In this document: one piece after another, positions 8,274 to 16,610 of the stretch
How positions within the stretch are numbered: position 1 is the first letter of the stretch
Layout: every line of letters starts with the position of its first letter
Assembly: GCF_002139935.1 (NCBI RefSeq)
Contig: NZ_CP015578.1
Span: forward strand, 1,302,001 to 1,366,000
DNA: 64,000 bases
Reading direction: 5' to 3'
From: Campylobacter lanienae NCTC 13004
Lineage (GTDB): Bacteria; Campylobacterota; Campylobacteria; Campylobacterales; Campylobacteraceae
Program-made: the position numbers and the translations under genes
Notes under the pieces: model-generated
Databases searched by the model: none
Seen by the model: only the letters and a program-made list of their open reading frames with translations
Told to the model about the DNA's origin: nothing

Positions 8274-8881
8274 AGCCATTAATCAAAATTTGCGGTATCA
8301 AAAATTTAAACGAAGCCAAAAGTGTATGCGAGTGCGAATTTGACGCTCAAAGGGTGGATTTCATCGGTGTGATTTTTGCTCAGAGTAAAAGGCAAGTTAG
8401 CTTAGAAATGGCTAAAAATATTGCTGATTTGGCTCATAAATTTGGTATAAAAGTTGTTGGAGTATTTGCTGGGATTGAGTTTGATAAGATAGCCAAGATA
8501 GTGAATTTAGCGAATTTAGACGCTGCTCAAATCTATGAAAAAGTAGATGATAAAACCAAATTTGGTTGCGAAGTTTGGCAAGTTTTTAGCGTGGATGAAT
8601 CATTACCAGAGCTTAATGGGAGTTATGATAAAATATTATTTGATACAAAAGGTGAAAAAAAGGGTGGAAATGGGGTTAAATTTAATTGGGATTTACTAAA
8701 AAATTTAGATATTAAATTTGGTTTAGCCGGTGGAATCGGTGTAGAAAATTTAAAAGAAGCTATGAAGCTTAAACCAAATTTAATTGATATAAATAGTAAA
8801 ATAGAAGATGAGTTTGGGTTTAAAGATAGCAAAAAGATATATAAAATTTTAAAAATAGTTAATTTAGGAGATTTAAGATGA
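8270..8881 (+). CDS. trpF: phosphoribosylanthranilate isomerase
   Basis: TrpF performs the Amadori rearrangement of phosphoribosylanthranilate to CdRP, the third dedicated tryptophan step. The 203-residue TIM barrel opens with IKICGIKN, containing the catalytic cysteine, and has the conserved [12 protein letters not shown] phosphate-binding strand near residues 150-161 and DINSKIED close to the end. The start overlaps the adenine methyltransferase stop and its own stop overlaps the trpB start, both by four bases. It is therefore the second gene of a tightly coupled operon with trpB and trpA. Confidence 0.95.
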   Translation: MKPLIKICGIKNLNEAKSVCECEFDAQRVDFIGVIFAQSKRQVSLEMAKNIADLAHKFGIKVVGVFAGIEFDKIAKIVNLANLDAAQIYEKVDDKTKFGCEVWQVFSVDESLPELNGSYDKILFDTKGEKKGGNGVKFNWDLLKNLDIKFGLAGGIGVENLKEAMKLKPNLIDINSKIEDEFGFKDSKKIYKILKIVNLGDLR

Positions 8882-10059
8882 ATGCAAAAGCCTATTTTGG
8901 TAAATATGGTGGCCAATTTGTCCCTGAAACCGTGATGAGCGCATTAAATGAGCTGGAAGTTGCTTATGAAAAGATAGCTAGTAGCGATGAGTTTAAGGCT
9001 GAGTTAAATGAGCTTTTAAGAGATTATGTAGGCAGACCAAGCCCATTGTATCACGCCAAAAGGCTAAGTGAGCATTATGGGCATGATATCTATCTAAAAA
9101 GAGAAGATCTCAATCACACAGGAGCTCACAAGATCAATAACGCCCTAGCCCAAGCTTTGCTTGCCAAAAAAATGGGTAAAAAAAAGGTTTTAGCCGAAAC
9201 AGGCGCTGGTCAGCACGGCGTGGCTACTGCGACTGCGGCGGCGCTTTTGGGTTTGGAGTGTGATGTTTATATGGGCGAATGCGATACCAAAAGACAGGCT
9301 CTAAATGTCTATAAAATGCAGCTTTTAGGGGCTAATGTAGTGCCTATTAGCGATGGACTTGGCACGCTTAAAGAGGCCACCACGGCAGCTATTCAAGCGT
9401 GGGTAAATGAGATAGAAACAAGATTTTATGTGATCGGTTCAGCTGTTGGGCCTCATCCATACCCAAAAATCGTTAGAGATTTCCAAAGTATAATCGGCAC
9501 TGAAGCCAAAGCACAATTAGATGAAAAAGGGGTAAAAGCTGATTATATCATCGCTTGTGTTGGCGGTGGGAGTAATGCTATTGGGATATTTTCAGCTTTT
9601 TTAGATGATCCAAGTGTAAATATCATAGGCGTAGAAGCCGCTGGGCTTGGTATAGAGACTAAATACCACGCAGCGACTCTAACTAAGGGCGCTGATGGCA
9701 TAATCCATGGGATGAAAACCATCGTTTTACAAGATGAATTTGGAATGATTTTGCCCGTTCATAGCATAAGTGCGGGGCTTGATTATCCAGGTGTTGGGCC
9801 CGAGCATGCGCATTTACAAGATATAGGTAGAGTGAGCTACTACGCTGTTAATGATGATGAGTGTATAAATGCCCTAAGACTTCTATCAAAATTAGAAGGG
9901 ATAATACCAGCTATTGAGAGCTCTCACGCCCTAGCCTATTTAGATAAGCTCTGCCCAACCTTAGATAAACGATCAAATATTGTTGTCAATGTAAGTGGTA
10001 GGGGTGATAAGGATATGCATACTATAATGGAGTATAAAAAAGGAACAATCTATGGATAA
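8878..10059 (+). CDS. trpB: tryptophan synthase beta chain
   Basis: The beta subunit condenses indole with serine using pyridoxal phosphate. The 393-residue sequence is highly conserved from [14 protein letters not shown] onward. The PLP-binding lysine is in [16 protein letters not shown] (about residues 79-94), followed by [13 protein letters not shown] and the [12 protein letters not shown] phosphate loop. The ATG overlaps trpF by four bases and lies behind an AGGAG-like site in the trpF end. It pairs with TrpA encoded immediately downstream. Confidence 0.97.
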   Translation: MNAKAYFGKYGGQFVPETVMSALNELEVAYEKIASSDEFKAELNELLRDYVGRPSPLYHAKRLSEHYGHDIYLKREDLNHTGAHKINNALAQALLAKKMGKKKVLAETGAGQHGVATATAAALLGLECDVYMGECDTKRQALNVYKMQLLGANVVPISDGLGTLKEATTAAIQAWVNEIETRFYVIGSAVGPHPYPKIVRDFQSIIGTEAKAQLDEKGVKADYIIACVGGGSNAIGIFSAFLDDPSVNIIGVEAAGLGIETKYHAATLTKGADGIIHGMKTIVLQDEFGMILPVHSISAGLDYPGVGPEHAHLQDIGRVSYYAVNDDECINALRLLSKLEGIIPAIESSHALAYLDKLCPTLDKRSNIVVNVSGRGDKDMHTIMEYKKGTIYG

Positions 10060-10798
10060 AATATCAGCTGCTTTTAATGGTAAAAAGGCAAATATCGGAT
10101 ATATTTTAGCTGGATATCCAAGCTTAGAATATACAAAAGAGTTTTTGAATTTATTAGATGATAGTATCTTGGATTTAGTAGAAATAGGAATACCATATTC
10201 TGATCCATTAGCTGATGGAAAAGTAATCGCAAATGCCGCTTTTAAAGCGTGTGAAAATGGGGTAAATACAACAAAGGTATTTAATATGCTAAAAGAGGTA
10301 AAAACCAAAAAAGCCTTAGTATTTTTAGTCTATTATAATATCATCTTAACTTATGGTGAAGATAGATTTTTACAAGATAGCAAGGATTGTGGAATTAGCG
10401 GAATTTTAGTCCCTGATATGCCTTTTGAAGAGAGTAGTAAATTCGCCCAAAAATGCGAAGAATACGGCATCGCACTCATAAGATTAATCGCTCCTACAAG
10501 CACCAAAAGGTCAAAAGAGATATTAAACAAAGCTAATGGTTTTATCTATGCTGTAGGCTCTTTGGGTGTAACTGGCGGGGAACAAAGCTCAATTGATAGA
10601 TTAAAAGATATGATTAAAACTATAAAAGACAACACCAATTTGCCTGTCGCCATAGGCTTTGGGGTCAAGAATGCTAGCGATGTCAAAAAGGTAAAAGAGT
10701 ATGCCGATGGAGCAATCATAGGCACTAAGATTATAGAAATCACAAGCGAATTTGACCCACAAACCGCTCATAAAAAGATAAAAGAGCTATTTGAATAG
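10052..10798 (+). CDS. trpA: tryptophan synthase alpha chain
   Basis: The alpha subunit cleaves indole-3-glycerol phosphate to indole, which is channelled to TrpB. Recognisable blocks are [11 protein letters not shown], the catalytic Glu in [16 protein letters not shown] (about residues 37-52), VPDMPFEES, and [11 protein letters not shown] near residue 165. It overlaps trpB by 8 bases and is the last trp gene; a 12-bp perfect hairpin follows. I see no trpC (indole-3-glycerol phosphate synthase) in the cluster, so it must be elsewhere, as in C. jejuni. Confidence 0.96.
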   Translation: MDKISAAFNGKKANIGYILAGYPSLEYTKEFLNLLDDSILDLVEIGIPYSDPLADGKVIANAAFKACENGVNTTKVFNMLKEVKTKKALVFLVYYNIILTYGEDRFLQDSKDCGISGILVPDMPFEESSKFAQKCEEYGIALIRLIAPTSTKRSKEILNKANGFIYAVGSLGVTGGEQSSIDRLKDMIKTIKDNTNLPVAIGFGVKNASDVKKVKEYADGAIIGTKIIEITSEFDPQTAHKKIKELFE

Positions 10799-10805
10799 AT
10801 ATAAA

Positions 10806-10839
10806 TTTGGCTAAATTTGCGATAATAATTTAGCCAAAA
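10806..10839 (+). terminator. hairpin at the end of the trp operon
   Basis: TTTGGCTAAATT (10806-10817) and AATTTAGCCAAA (10828-10839) form a perfect 12-bp stem with a 10-base loop, starting 7 bases after the trpA stop. There is no long T-run on the plus strand after the stem, so termination may be partial. Confidence 0.55.
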
Positions 10840-10874
10840 AATCTATAAATATTCTCTTTTAAAGTTAAATTTTG

Positions 10875-10880
10875 TATAAT
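10875..10880 (+). promoter_or_regulatory. -10 box for the CheX-like / fliN / fliO operon
   Basis: TG TATAAT extended -10 at 10875-10880, followed by a GAGGAG ribosome site and the ATG at 10907. It is a sigma-70 type element; I see no sigma-28 or sigma-54 signature here. Confidence 0.6.
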
Positions 10881-10906
10881 ACCGTCCAAAACTCGAGGAG
10901 ATTATA

Positions 10907-11326
10907 ATGCTAAATGCTATTAACTACGCTACAAAGCACTTTTGCAGTGATATTTTTGGATACAAACTAGAAGAGGGAAAGAGCCTAGGCAAAGATTTAT
11001 ATGGTGCTAGCATTCCGATATATAAAGATGGCGAAGAGATCCAATTTTATCTATACTTCAAAAAAGAGACATTAGAGCTATTTGTAGATAAATTATTTAA
11101 TAAAGAAGAAGGCAAAAAAACAGATCTAGGCGATTTAAGCAGAGAAGTAGCCAATCAAATCGTAGGATACGCCAAAAATCTCTTAAATGACAATAACAAT
11201 GGAAATTACAAGCTTGGCACACCTGAATTTTTAGGTAAAGTTGAGAGATTTCCAGTTAGACTTGAAAAATCACAAATATTTAAAATGAAAAACAAAACAT
11301 TTAAAATAGGCTACAAAAGAGCATGA
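10907..11326 (+). CDS. CheX-like chemotaxis phosphatase-family protein
   Basis: A 139-residue cytosolic protein of the CheC/CheX/FliY fold. The segment DLSREVANQIVGYAKNLL contains the S/D-x3-E-x2-N signature (SREVAN) that in CheX and CheC hydrolyses phospho-CheY. Only one such motif is present, as in CheX. It is the first gene of a three-gene unit with fliN and fliO, and its stop overlaps the fliN start by four bases, pointing to the flagellar motor or chemotaxis. The C. jejuni gene beside fliN (Cj0350, from memory) looks like its counterpart. Activity on CheY is inferred from the motif, not proven. Confidence 0.75.
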   Translation: MLNAINYATKHFCSDIFGYKLEEGKSLGKDLYGASIPIYKDGEEIQFYLYFKKETLELFVDKLFNKEEGKKTDLGDLSREVANQIVGYAKNLLNDNNNGNYKLGTPEFLGKVERFPVRLEKSQIFKMKNKTFKIGYKRA

Positions 11327-11628
11327 ACGATACAGATCTAAGCCCAAATGGCTTATTTCACGGCTATGATGAGCTACTTGATATAGGGGTGGAGTTTATC
11401 AGCGATCTTGGTATGACTACAATTAGCGTTAGAGAGCTTTTAAAACTAGAAATCGGCTCTGTTATAGACCTAGAAAAGCCAGCCGGAGAGAGTGTAGAGT
11501 TATATATAAATAACAGAATATTTGGCAAAGGCGAGGTAATGGTATATGAGAAAAATCTCGCAATCCGTATAAATGAGATATTAGACTCTAAATCTGTAAT
11601 CCAATATTTCAAAAGAGAGCAGTTATGA
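11323..11628 (+). CDS. fliN: flagellar motor switch protein FliN
   Basis: A short (101-residue) protein that is almost entirely one SpoA domain, recognisable from ISVRELLKLEIGSVIDLEKPAGESVELYIN-type spacing (about residues 35-64) and the following GEVMVYEKNLAIRI strand. FliN forms the bottom ring of the C-ring, where CheY-P binding switches rotation and the export ATPase docks. Start and stop overlap the neighbouring genes by four bases each, so it is translated with the CheX-like protein and FliO. Confidence 0.92.
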   Translation: MNDTDLSPNGLFHGYDELLDIGVEFISDLGMTTISVRELLKLEIGSVIDLEKPAGESVELYINNRIFGKGEVMVYEKNLAIRINEILDSKSVIQYFKREQL

Positions 11629-12545
11629 AAATTTTGCTTTTAATGATAATATCCTTGCCACTTTGGGCTGTGAATTTGCTCACTCATAATATCTATGAAA
11701 GAGATGAGAGAGTTGATATTATGCTAAGCTTTGACGCTCCATATAGTGGCACTATAAAGCAACAAAACAACAATCAAACAACCAATATAATCTTAGATAG
11801 CGTATCAACCAAAGACAAAATCAATAAAGCTATAAAATCCAATATCTTACAAAACATACAGATCGCCTCTGCTAATAACACAACTATATTAGAGCTAAAA
11901 TCATCAAAGCCAATCTCTATAATAGCATCTAAAACAAGTGATAAATTTGGCCTTAGAATTCGCATAACACCACAAACAAAGCCGAGCCAAACCGCCACAA
12001 CCAAACCCATACCAAAAGAGCCATCACTACCCAATATCCCAACCAAAAAAGATAGTCAAGATGATATCTATACAAACTATGTTATCGTAATTTTAGTGCT
12101 ATTTACACTATTTGTATTTTCTATGTATCTTAAAACCAAATACGCTAAGAAAAATTTAAAATCCAAAGCCCCTAAGCCAAAAGATCAAACCCCAAAGATC
12201 AATCCAAACCCAAAACCATTTGAAATATCTACGCAAAATATCTCAAATTCAGCCAAACCAAATGGTAATCTAAGCTGGAATTTAGATAATGAAAGCGTTG
12301 ATATAATCTATGAAAAACCACTAGATGAACAAAATAAAGTAATCTTGCTAAACTACGAAAACCAAAAATATCTAGTTTTAGTAGGTAGCTCAAATGTGCT
12401 TTTGGATAAGTTTGGCGAAGAGAAGATAAAAAATAAAGATGATTTTGAGCTATTTTTTCAAGAGAACAAGCAAAAGCTTGGAAACTACCTTCAAGAGCGT
12501 AAAAATGCCTTAAATAGCTACAAAGATATGATGGATAAAGAGTAA
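11625..12545 (+). CDS. fliO: flagellar export apparatus protein FliO, epsilonproteobacterial long form
   Basis: A 306-residue membrane protein: a signal-like N-terminus (residues 1-17), a periplasmic beta-rich domain of about 110 residues, a Pro/Lys/Thr-rich linker, one membrane span near 148-168 and a cytoplasmic tail. The tail segment VILLNYENQKYLVLVGSSNVLLDKFG has the character of the FliO domain. FliO helps assemble FliP in the flagellar type III export gate. The long form with a periplasmic domain, encoded after fliN, matches the H. pylori HP0583 and C. jejuni Cj0352 arrangement as I recall it. Sequence similarity in this family is weak, so the name rests partly on context. Confidence 0.75.
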   Translation: MKILLLMIISLPLWAVNLLTHNIYERDERVDIMLSFDAPYSGTIKQQNNNQTTNIILDSVSTKDKINKAIKSNILQNIQIASANNTTILELKSSKPISIIASKTSDKFGLRIRITPQTKPSQTATTKPIPKEPSLPNIPTKKDSQDDIYTNYVIVILVLFTLFVFSMYLKTKYAKKNLKSKAPKPKDQTPKINPNPKPFEISTQNISNSAKPNGNLSWNLDNESVDIIYEKPLDEQNKVILLNYENQKYLVLVGSSNVLLDKFGEEKIKNKDDFELFFQENKQKLGNYLQERKNALNSYKDMMDKE

Positions 12546-12571
12546 ATTTAATCTTAAAATAAAGGAAAAAA

Positions 12572-13759
12572 ATGAGTATCAAAAATTTAGATGATTTAAA
12601 AAATTTTACCGATGAGATACGCTCCAAAGCTGGATATAAAGACCCAATCGCCTTTGCCATAGGCAGAAGCATCAAGGGCAAATCAGGCAAGACAATAAGC
12701 GTAAATTACGCAGTGGTAAATATGAATGAAAATTATGGAAGCGCCGCTGTATTAAGCTGGGCAATTGAGAAAAATGGGATAAAAATCGATAATAGCACAA
12801 GCGAATTTATAGCACCTATTAATTCAAGCATTGTCAGCGACGCTTTGGATATTTTCGATTTTTTAGTTGATGAGTGCGAAGGCGATAAACACAAAAATAT
12901 CCAAAATTTACTAATCTTAGATGAGATTTTAAGTGAAGACGAATTAGAATCCGACGCTCAATTTGTAGTTACATTTTTATATAGCGATGAAGCACCAAAA
13001 AGCGTTGAAGCCGTATATCTAAAACTATATCTACTATCATTAAACAAAGCTGAAATTAGAAGCTTGAATTTAAATGGCGCCTTTGGGATACTCCCAAATT
13101 TAGCTTGGGATAGCGATGGAAATCCGCACGAGCTAGATCACCTAAGAGAGAATGAAATTTGGCTAAAAATGAAAGGCTGGTATCCAAATATCGTAAGCGT
13201 AGATAAATTCCCACGCTACCTAAATCACATAATCCCAAGTGACAATACTAGAATTCTAGATAGCGCTAAAGTCAGAATGGGCGCAGTATTAGCCCCAGGC
13301 ACCACCATAATGCCTGGCGCTGCGTATGTCAATTTCAACTCAGGCACCACCGGCGCTGTGATGGTAGAAGGTAGAGTATCAAGCTCGGTCAAAGTAGGCG
13401 ATGGTAGCGATATAGGTGGCGGTGCTAGTATCTTAGGGGTACTTAGCGGCACAAATGGCAACCCAATTAGCATAGGCAAAAGATGCTTATTAGGCGCAAA
13501 CTCGGTCACAGGTGTCCCGCTCGGCGATGATTGTATCGTAGATGCAGGTATTGCTATCTTAGAGGGCACAAAGGTATTTATAAATGACAAAGAAGCCCTT
13601 CAAAAGCTAAATCCTACATTTGAATTTAACCAAGACATCTATAAAGCCTCTCAACTAGCGAATTTAAATGGAATTCACTATCGCCAAAATAGCCAAACAG
13701 GTCAAATCACAGCCAACATCAGCAAAAGAGCGATCAAACTAAATGCCGATTTGCACTAA
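12572..13759 (+). CDS. dapD: 2,3,4,5-tetrahydropyridine-2,6-dicarboxylate N-succinyltransferase
   Basis: DapD adds succinate from succinyl-CoA to tetrahydrodipicolinate in the succinylase route to meso-diaminopimelate and lysine. The 395-residue protein is the long epsilonproteobacterial form. Its second half shows the left-handed beta-helix hexapeptide pattern, with APGTTIMPGAAYVNF, GSDIGGGASILGVLSGT and KRCLLGANSVTGVPLGDDC. The N-terminal 200 residues are specific to this lineage. It starts with ATG behind AAAGGAAAAA, 26 bases after fliO. DapB, the preceding step, is encoded at 17953-18717 on the other strand. Confidence 0.93.
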   Translation: MSIKNLDDLKNFTDEIRSKAGYKDPIAFAIGRSIKGKSGKTISVNYAVVNMNENYGSAAVLSWAIEKNGIKIDNSTSEFIAPINSSIVSDALDIFDFLVDECEGDKHKNIQNLLILDEILSEDELESDAQFVVTFLYSDEAPKSVEAVYLKLYLLSLNKAEIRSLNLNGAFGILPNLAWDSDGNPHELDHLRENEIWLKMKGWYPNIVSVDKFPRYLNHIIPSDNTRILDSAKVRMGAVLAPGTTIMPGAAYVNFNSGTTGAVMVEGRVSSSVKVGDGSDIGGGASILGVLSGTNGNPISIGKRCLLGANSVTGVPLGDDCIVDAGIAILEGTKVFINDKEALQKLNPTFEFNQDIYKASQLANLNGIHYRQNSQTGQITANISKRAIKLNADLH

Positions 13760-13768
13760 GGAGACAAA

Positions 13769-15361
13769 ATGGTTGAAATCAAAGGCCTAACTCATCGTTT
13801 TGGCTCGCAACTACTCTTTGAAGATGTAAATTTAAAGCTAAATTCGCACAATCGCTATGGCCTAATCGGCGCAAATGGTGCTGGAAAATCTACATTTTTA
13901 AAGATTTTAAGTGGCCAAATAGAACACACTAGCGGCGATATAATTATAGAATCTAATAAAAAAATCGGCGTCTTAGGTCAAGATCAATTCGCCTTTGAAG
14001 ACTTCAGCTTAAAAGACGCTGTTTTATGGGGCAATAAAAGACTATATGATGCGATAAAAGAGAAAGAAAAATTATATCTAAGCGAAGAATTCACAGATGA
14101 AATTAATGAGCGTTTAAGCGAACTTGAGATTATCACCGCTGAAGAGGACCCAACATATGAGTATGAAACAAGGATAGAAAAAATCCTAAGCTCACTTGGC
14201 TTACATGAGTATGATAAATTAATGAGCCAAATCGAAAGCAGCGATAAGGTAAAAGTCTTGCTCGCTCAAGTGCTATTTCCTAAGCCTGATATTTTATTTC
14301 TTGATGAGCCGACAAACAACCTTGATATCGATGCTATCGCTTGGCTAGAAAGAGAGTTAATCAACCACGAAGGCACGCTAGTAGTAATCAGCCACGATAG
14401 ACACTTTTTAAATAGAGTTTGTACGCATATTTTGGATGTGGATTTTAAACAAATTAGAGAATTTAGCGGTAACTATGATGATTGGTATATCGCAGCAAAT
14501 TTAGTAGCCAAACAAGCTGAAATGGAGCGTGATAAGAAGTTAAAAGAGCGTGAAGAGCTTGAGAAATTTATAGCTAGATTTAGCGCTAATGCCAGCAAAG
14601 CCAAACAAGCCACAAGTAGAGCCAAACAGCTTGAAAAACTCCAAATCAATGAGATCAAAACATCTAGCCGCCGTGATCCTAGTATACTGTTTAGGATTAA
14701 TCGTGAGATCGGAAATGAGCTAATCGAGCTAAAATCAGTAAGCAAAAAATTTGATAATAATGTAATTTTGGATAATTTCAATTTTAAGATGAATAAAGGC
14801 GATAAAATCGCAATCATCGGCACAAACGGCGTTGGCAAAACCACTCTATGTAAAATTCTCACAAGTGAATTGTCAGCAGATAGCGGAGATATTCATATCG
14901 GCGCTACAATCGAGCTGGGCTACTTCGCTCAAGATAGCTCAAACAAAATCACAGGCAACCATAAATTATACGAGTGGCTTCAAGACTCTAAAAACAAAGA
15001 TCTAGATGAGATACGCAAATGCCTTGGTAGAATGCTATTTAGCGGCGCTGAACAAGAAAAAGAAGTTGGCAGTCTAAGCGGTGGCGAAAAGCATAGATTA
15101 ATGCTATCTAAGCTTATGCTACAAAGGGCGAATTTACTTATCTTAGATGAGCCAAATAACCATCTTGATCTTGAAGCTATCATCGCTTTAGGCGAGGCGC
15201 TTTATAATTTTAGTGGTAGTTGTATCTGCGTAAGCCACGATAGAGAGCTTATAGATGCTTTTGCTAATAGAATTTTACACCTTAAAGGTAATGGCCAAAT
15301 CGTGGATTTTAAAGGTAGTTATGAAGAGTATAGAGTCGCTTATGGATTGGATGAAAAATGA
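13769..15361 (+). CDS. ABC-F family ATPase (translation factor type)
   Basis: Two ABC ATPase domains in one 530-residue chain without membrane spans. The first has GANGAGKSTF near residue 34, a Walker B ILFLDEPTNNLDIDA and SHDRHFL. A charged linker of about 80 residues (roughly 240-320) follows, and the second domain has GTNGVGKTT, LSGGEKHRLMLSKLML and LILDEPNNHLDLEA. This is the ABC-F layout of YbiT/EttA-like proteins, which bind the ribosome rather than transport solutes. The start has a strong AAGGAG. The stop overlaps thiS by four bases. Confidence 0.9.
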   Translation: MVEIKGLTHRFGSQLLFEDVNLKLNSHNRYGLIGANGAGKSTFLKILSGQIEHTSGDIIIESNKKIGVLGQDQFAFEDFSLKDAVLWGNKRLYDAIKEKEKLYLSEEFTDEINERLSELEIITAEEDPTYEYETRIEKILSSLGLHEYDKLMSQIESSDKVKVLLAQVLFPKPDILFLDEPTNNLDIDAIAWLERELINHEGTLVVISHDRHFLNRVCTHILDVDFKQIREFSGNYDDWYIAANLVAKQAEMERDKKLKEREELEKFIARFSANASKAKQATSRAKQLEKLQINEIKTSSRRDPSILFRINREIGNELIELKSVSKKFDNNVILDNFNFKMNKGDKIAIIGTNGVGKTTLCKILTSELSADSGDIHIGATIELGYFAQDSSNKITGNHKLYEWLQDSKNKDLDEIRKCLGRMLFSGAEQEKEVGSLSGGEKHRLMLSKLMLQRANLLILDEPNNHLDLEAIIALGEALYNFSGSCICVSHDRELIDAFANRILHLKGNGQIVDFKGSYEEYRVAYGLDEK

Positions 15362-15561
15362 TACAAATTTGGCTTAACTCAAATTCCATCACCATAAAAG
15401 CCAATTCCACCCTTGCCGAGCTAATAAAATCACAAGGCTACGATCACAGCAGAGTCGCCGCCGAAATAGATATGCAAATCGTCCCAAAAGTCAAATGGGG
15501 TGAGTTTATCATAAAAGATGGTATGAAAATCGAAATCGTAGAATTCGTAGGTGGCGGATAA
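15358..15561 (+). CDS. thiS: sulfur carrier protein ThiS
   Basis: A 67-residue ubiquitin-like protein ending in Gly-Gly-Gly, the C-terminus that is adenylated and thiocarboxylated by ThiF to deliver sulfur for the thiamine thiazole ring. Internal blocks AAEIDMQIVPKVKWGEFIIKDG and IEIVEFVGGG fit ThiS closely. The ATG lies in ATGA overlapping the end of the ABC-F gene, so translation is coupled to it. The other thiazole genes (thiF, thiG, thiH) are not in this window. Confidence 0.88.
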   Translation: MIQIWLNSNSITIKANSTLAELIKSQGYDHSRVAAEIDMQIVPKVKWGEFIIKDGMKIEIVEFVGGG

Positions 15562-15567
15562 GGCTAT

Positions 15568-15597
15568 ATTTAGATCCATTATATAATGGATCTAAAT
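15568..15597. terminator. bidirectional terminator between thiS and the convergent membrane-protein gene
   Basis: A perfect 30-base palindrome, centred between 15582 and 15583 and built from ATTTAGATCCATTAT and its complement. Its A/T ends serve as T-runs on both strands. It sits exactly between the converging stop codons at 15561 and 15603. Confidence 0.8.
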
Positions 15598-15602
15598 CTT
15601 GA

Positions 15603-16490
15603 CTATTTTGCTTGATTATCTTGCTTGATATCTCTAAATTTCAGTGTTGCTACTATAAATATCACAAAGGATAAAATAGATAAAATCATTGAGATATCGC
15701 CCATAAATGTGCCACCGCCAAATCTTCCAACATTACCAACCATAATATTTATAACAATAATAAGCTCAATAATTCCAGTAATTACTGCTAAAATCCCAAG
15801 ATACAAGCTATATATAAAGTATTTTTCATTTGTTACATAAGCTAAGGTTTTATACCATTTAAAAAGCATATAAATACAAACAACTAAAAAAATTAAACCA
15901 AATATAAGGCTAAAATATGGAAAACCATTATTATAAAAAGTAGGAATTAAATTTTCTACAAATGCTTTAGTACAGATAAAGACCATGACACACGATATAA
16001 GCATATAGGCATAATATTTTATAAGTGCTAAAGAGTTAGCAAGTTTAGACAAACAAAAGCTCACCCAACCCATCAAAACAACAGATAAAACAGTAAAGAA
16101 ATAGTAAAAAAACCCGCTAAATTCCGGATAAGCCGCATAAGAATTAATAGAATTTATCAAAATAGCAATAATGATAAAAATCTTTACAGGATGGATATTA
16201 ATAGCCAAAATATTGTTTTTTGCTTCATTTAGATCCAAAAAGGCATATTTAGAATCTATCTTTGGTAAATTTGTATTTTGTAAGCTACCACCAATAGAGC
16301 CGAAATTTGGCGAAAAGCTTTTGCTAATAATATAAATTTCAACAGCTTTTCCATCTTTTATATCAAAATCAACCTCCAAACCCTCTATCTTACTATTTTC
16401 ATTAAGATTTTTTATGGCATCTTCATCATAATAATATCTATTGCCATCTTCGCCGCTAATGGCACCGGCACCTAAAATTTTCCCCTTCAT
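15603..16490 (-). CDS. polytopic membrane protein with an N-terminal cold-shock-like domain, function unknown
   Basis: A 295-residue protein I cannot name. Residues 1-60 are soluble and read like a small OB/cold-shock-like unit (KGKILGAGAISGEDGNRYYY ... GLEVDFDIKDGKAVEIYII). This arrangement also heads some TM2-type proteins in Campylobacterota. From about residue 92 on there are six likely membrane spans. A single-gene transcript is likely, with a TATAAT at 16528-16533 (minus), a GGAGTG-type ribosome site before the ATG at 16490, and the palindromic terminator after the stop. The domain call is by eye and tentative. Confidence 0.6.
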   Translation of the reverse strand: MKGKILGAGAISGEDGNRYYYDEDAIKNLNENSKIEGLEVDFDIKDGKAVEIYIISKSFSPNFGSIGGSLQNTNLPKIDSKYAFLDLNEAKNNILAINIHPVKIFIIIAILINSINSYAAYPEFSGFFYYFFTVLSVVLMGWVSFCLSKLANSLALIKYYAYMLISCVMVFICTKAFVENLIPTFYNNGFPYFSLIFGLIFLVVCIYMLFKWYKTLAYVTNEKYFIYSLYLGILAVITGIIELIIVINIMVGNVGRFGGGTFMGDISMILSILSFVIFIVATLKFRDIKQDNQAK

Positions 16491-16527
16491 TAAACACTCC
16501 TTAAATTAAAATTTAATCAATATCACA

Positions 16528-16533
16528 ATTATA
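16528..16533 (-). promoter_or_regulatory. -10 box for the membrane-protein gene
   Basis: Minus strand TATAAT, 37 bases upstream of the ATG at 16490. It lies between that gene and the purF terminator hairpin. Confidence 0.5.
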
Positions 16534-16577
16534 TCAAATTACAAAGCCATTTAGACAAAATTTAAATTCAATCAAAC

Positions 16578-16601
16578 AAAAAGTGGCTTAAATAAAGCCA
16601 C
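16578..16601 (-). terminator. rho-independent terminator of the dapB-purF operon
   Basis: On the minus strand a 7-bp stem (GTGGCTT / AAGCCAC, 16583-16601) with a 5-base loop is followed at once by TTTTT (16578-16582). It starts 10 bases past the purF stop. Confidence 0.75.
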
Positions 16602-16610
16602 AAGCCAAAT

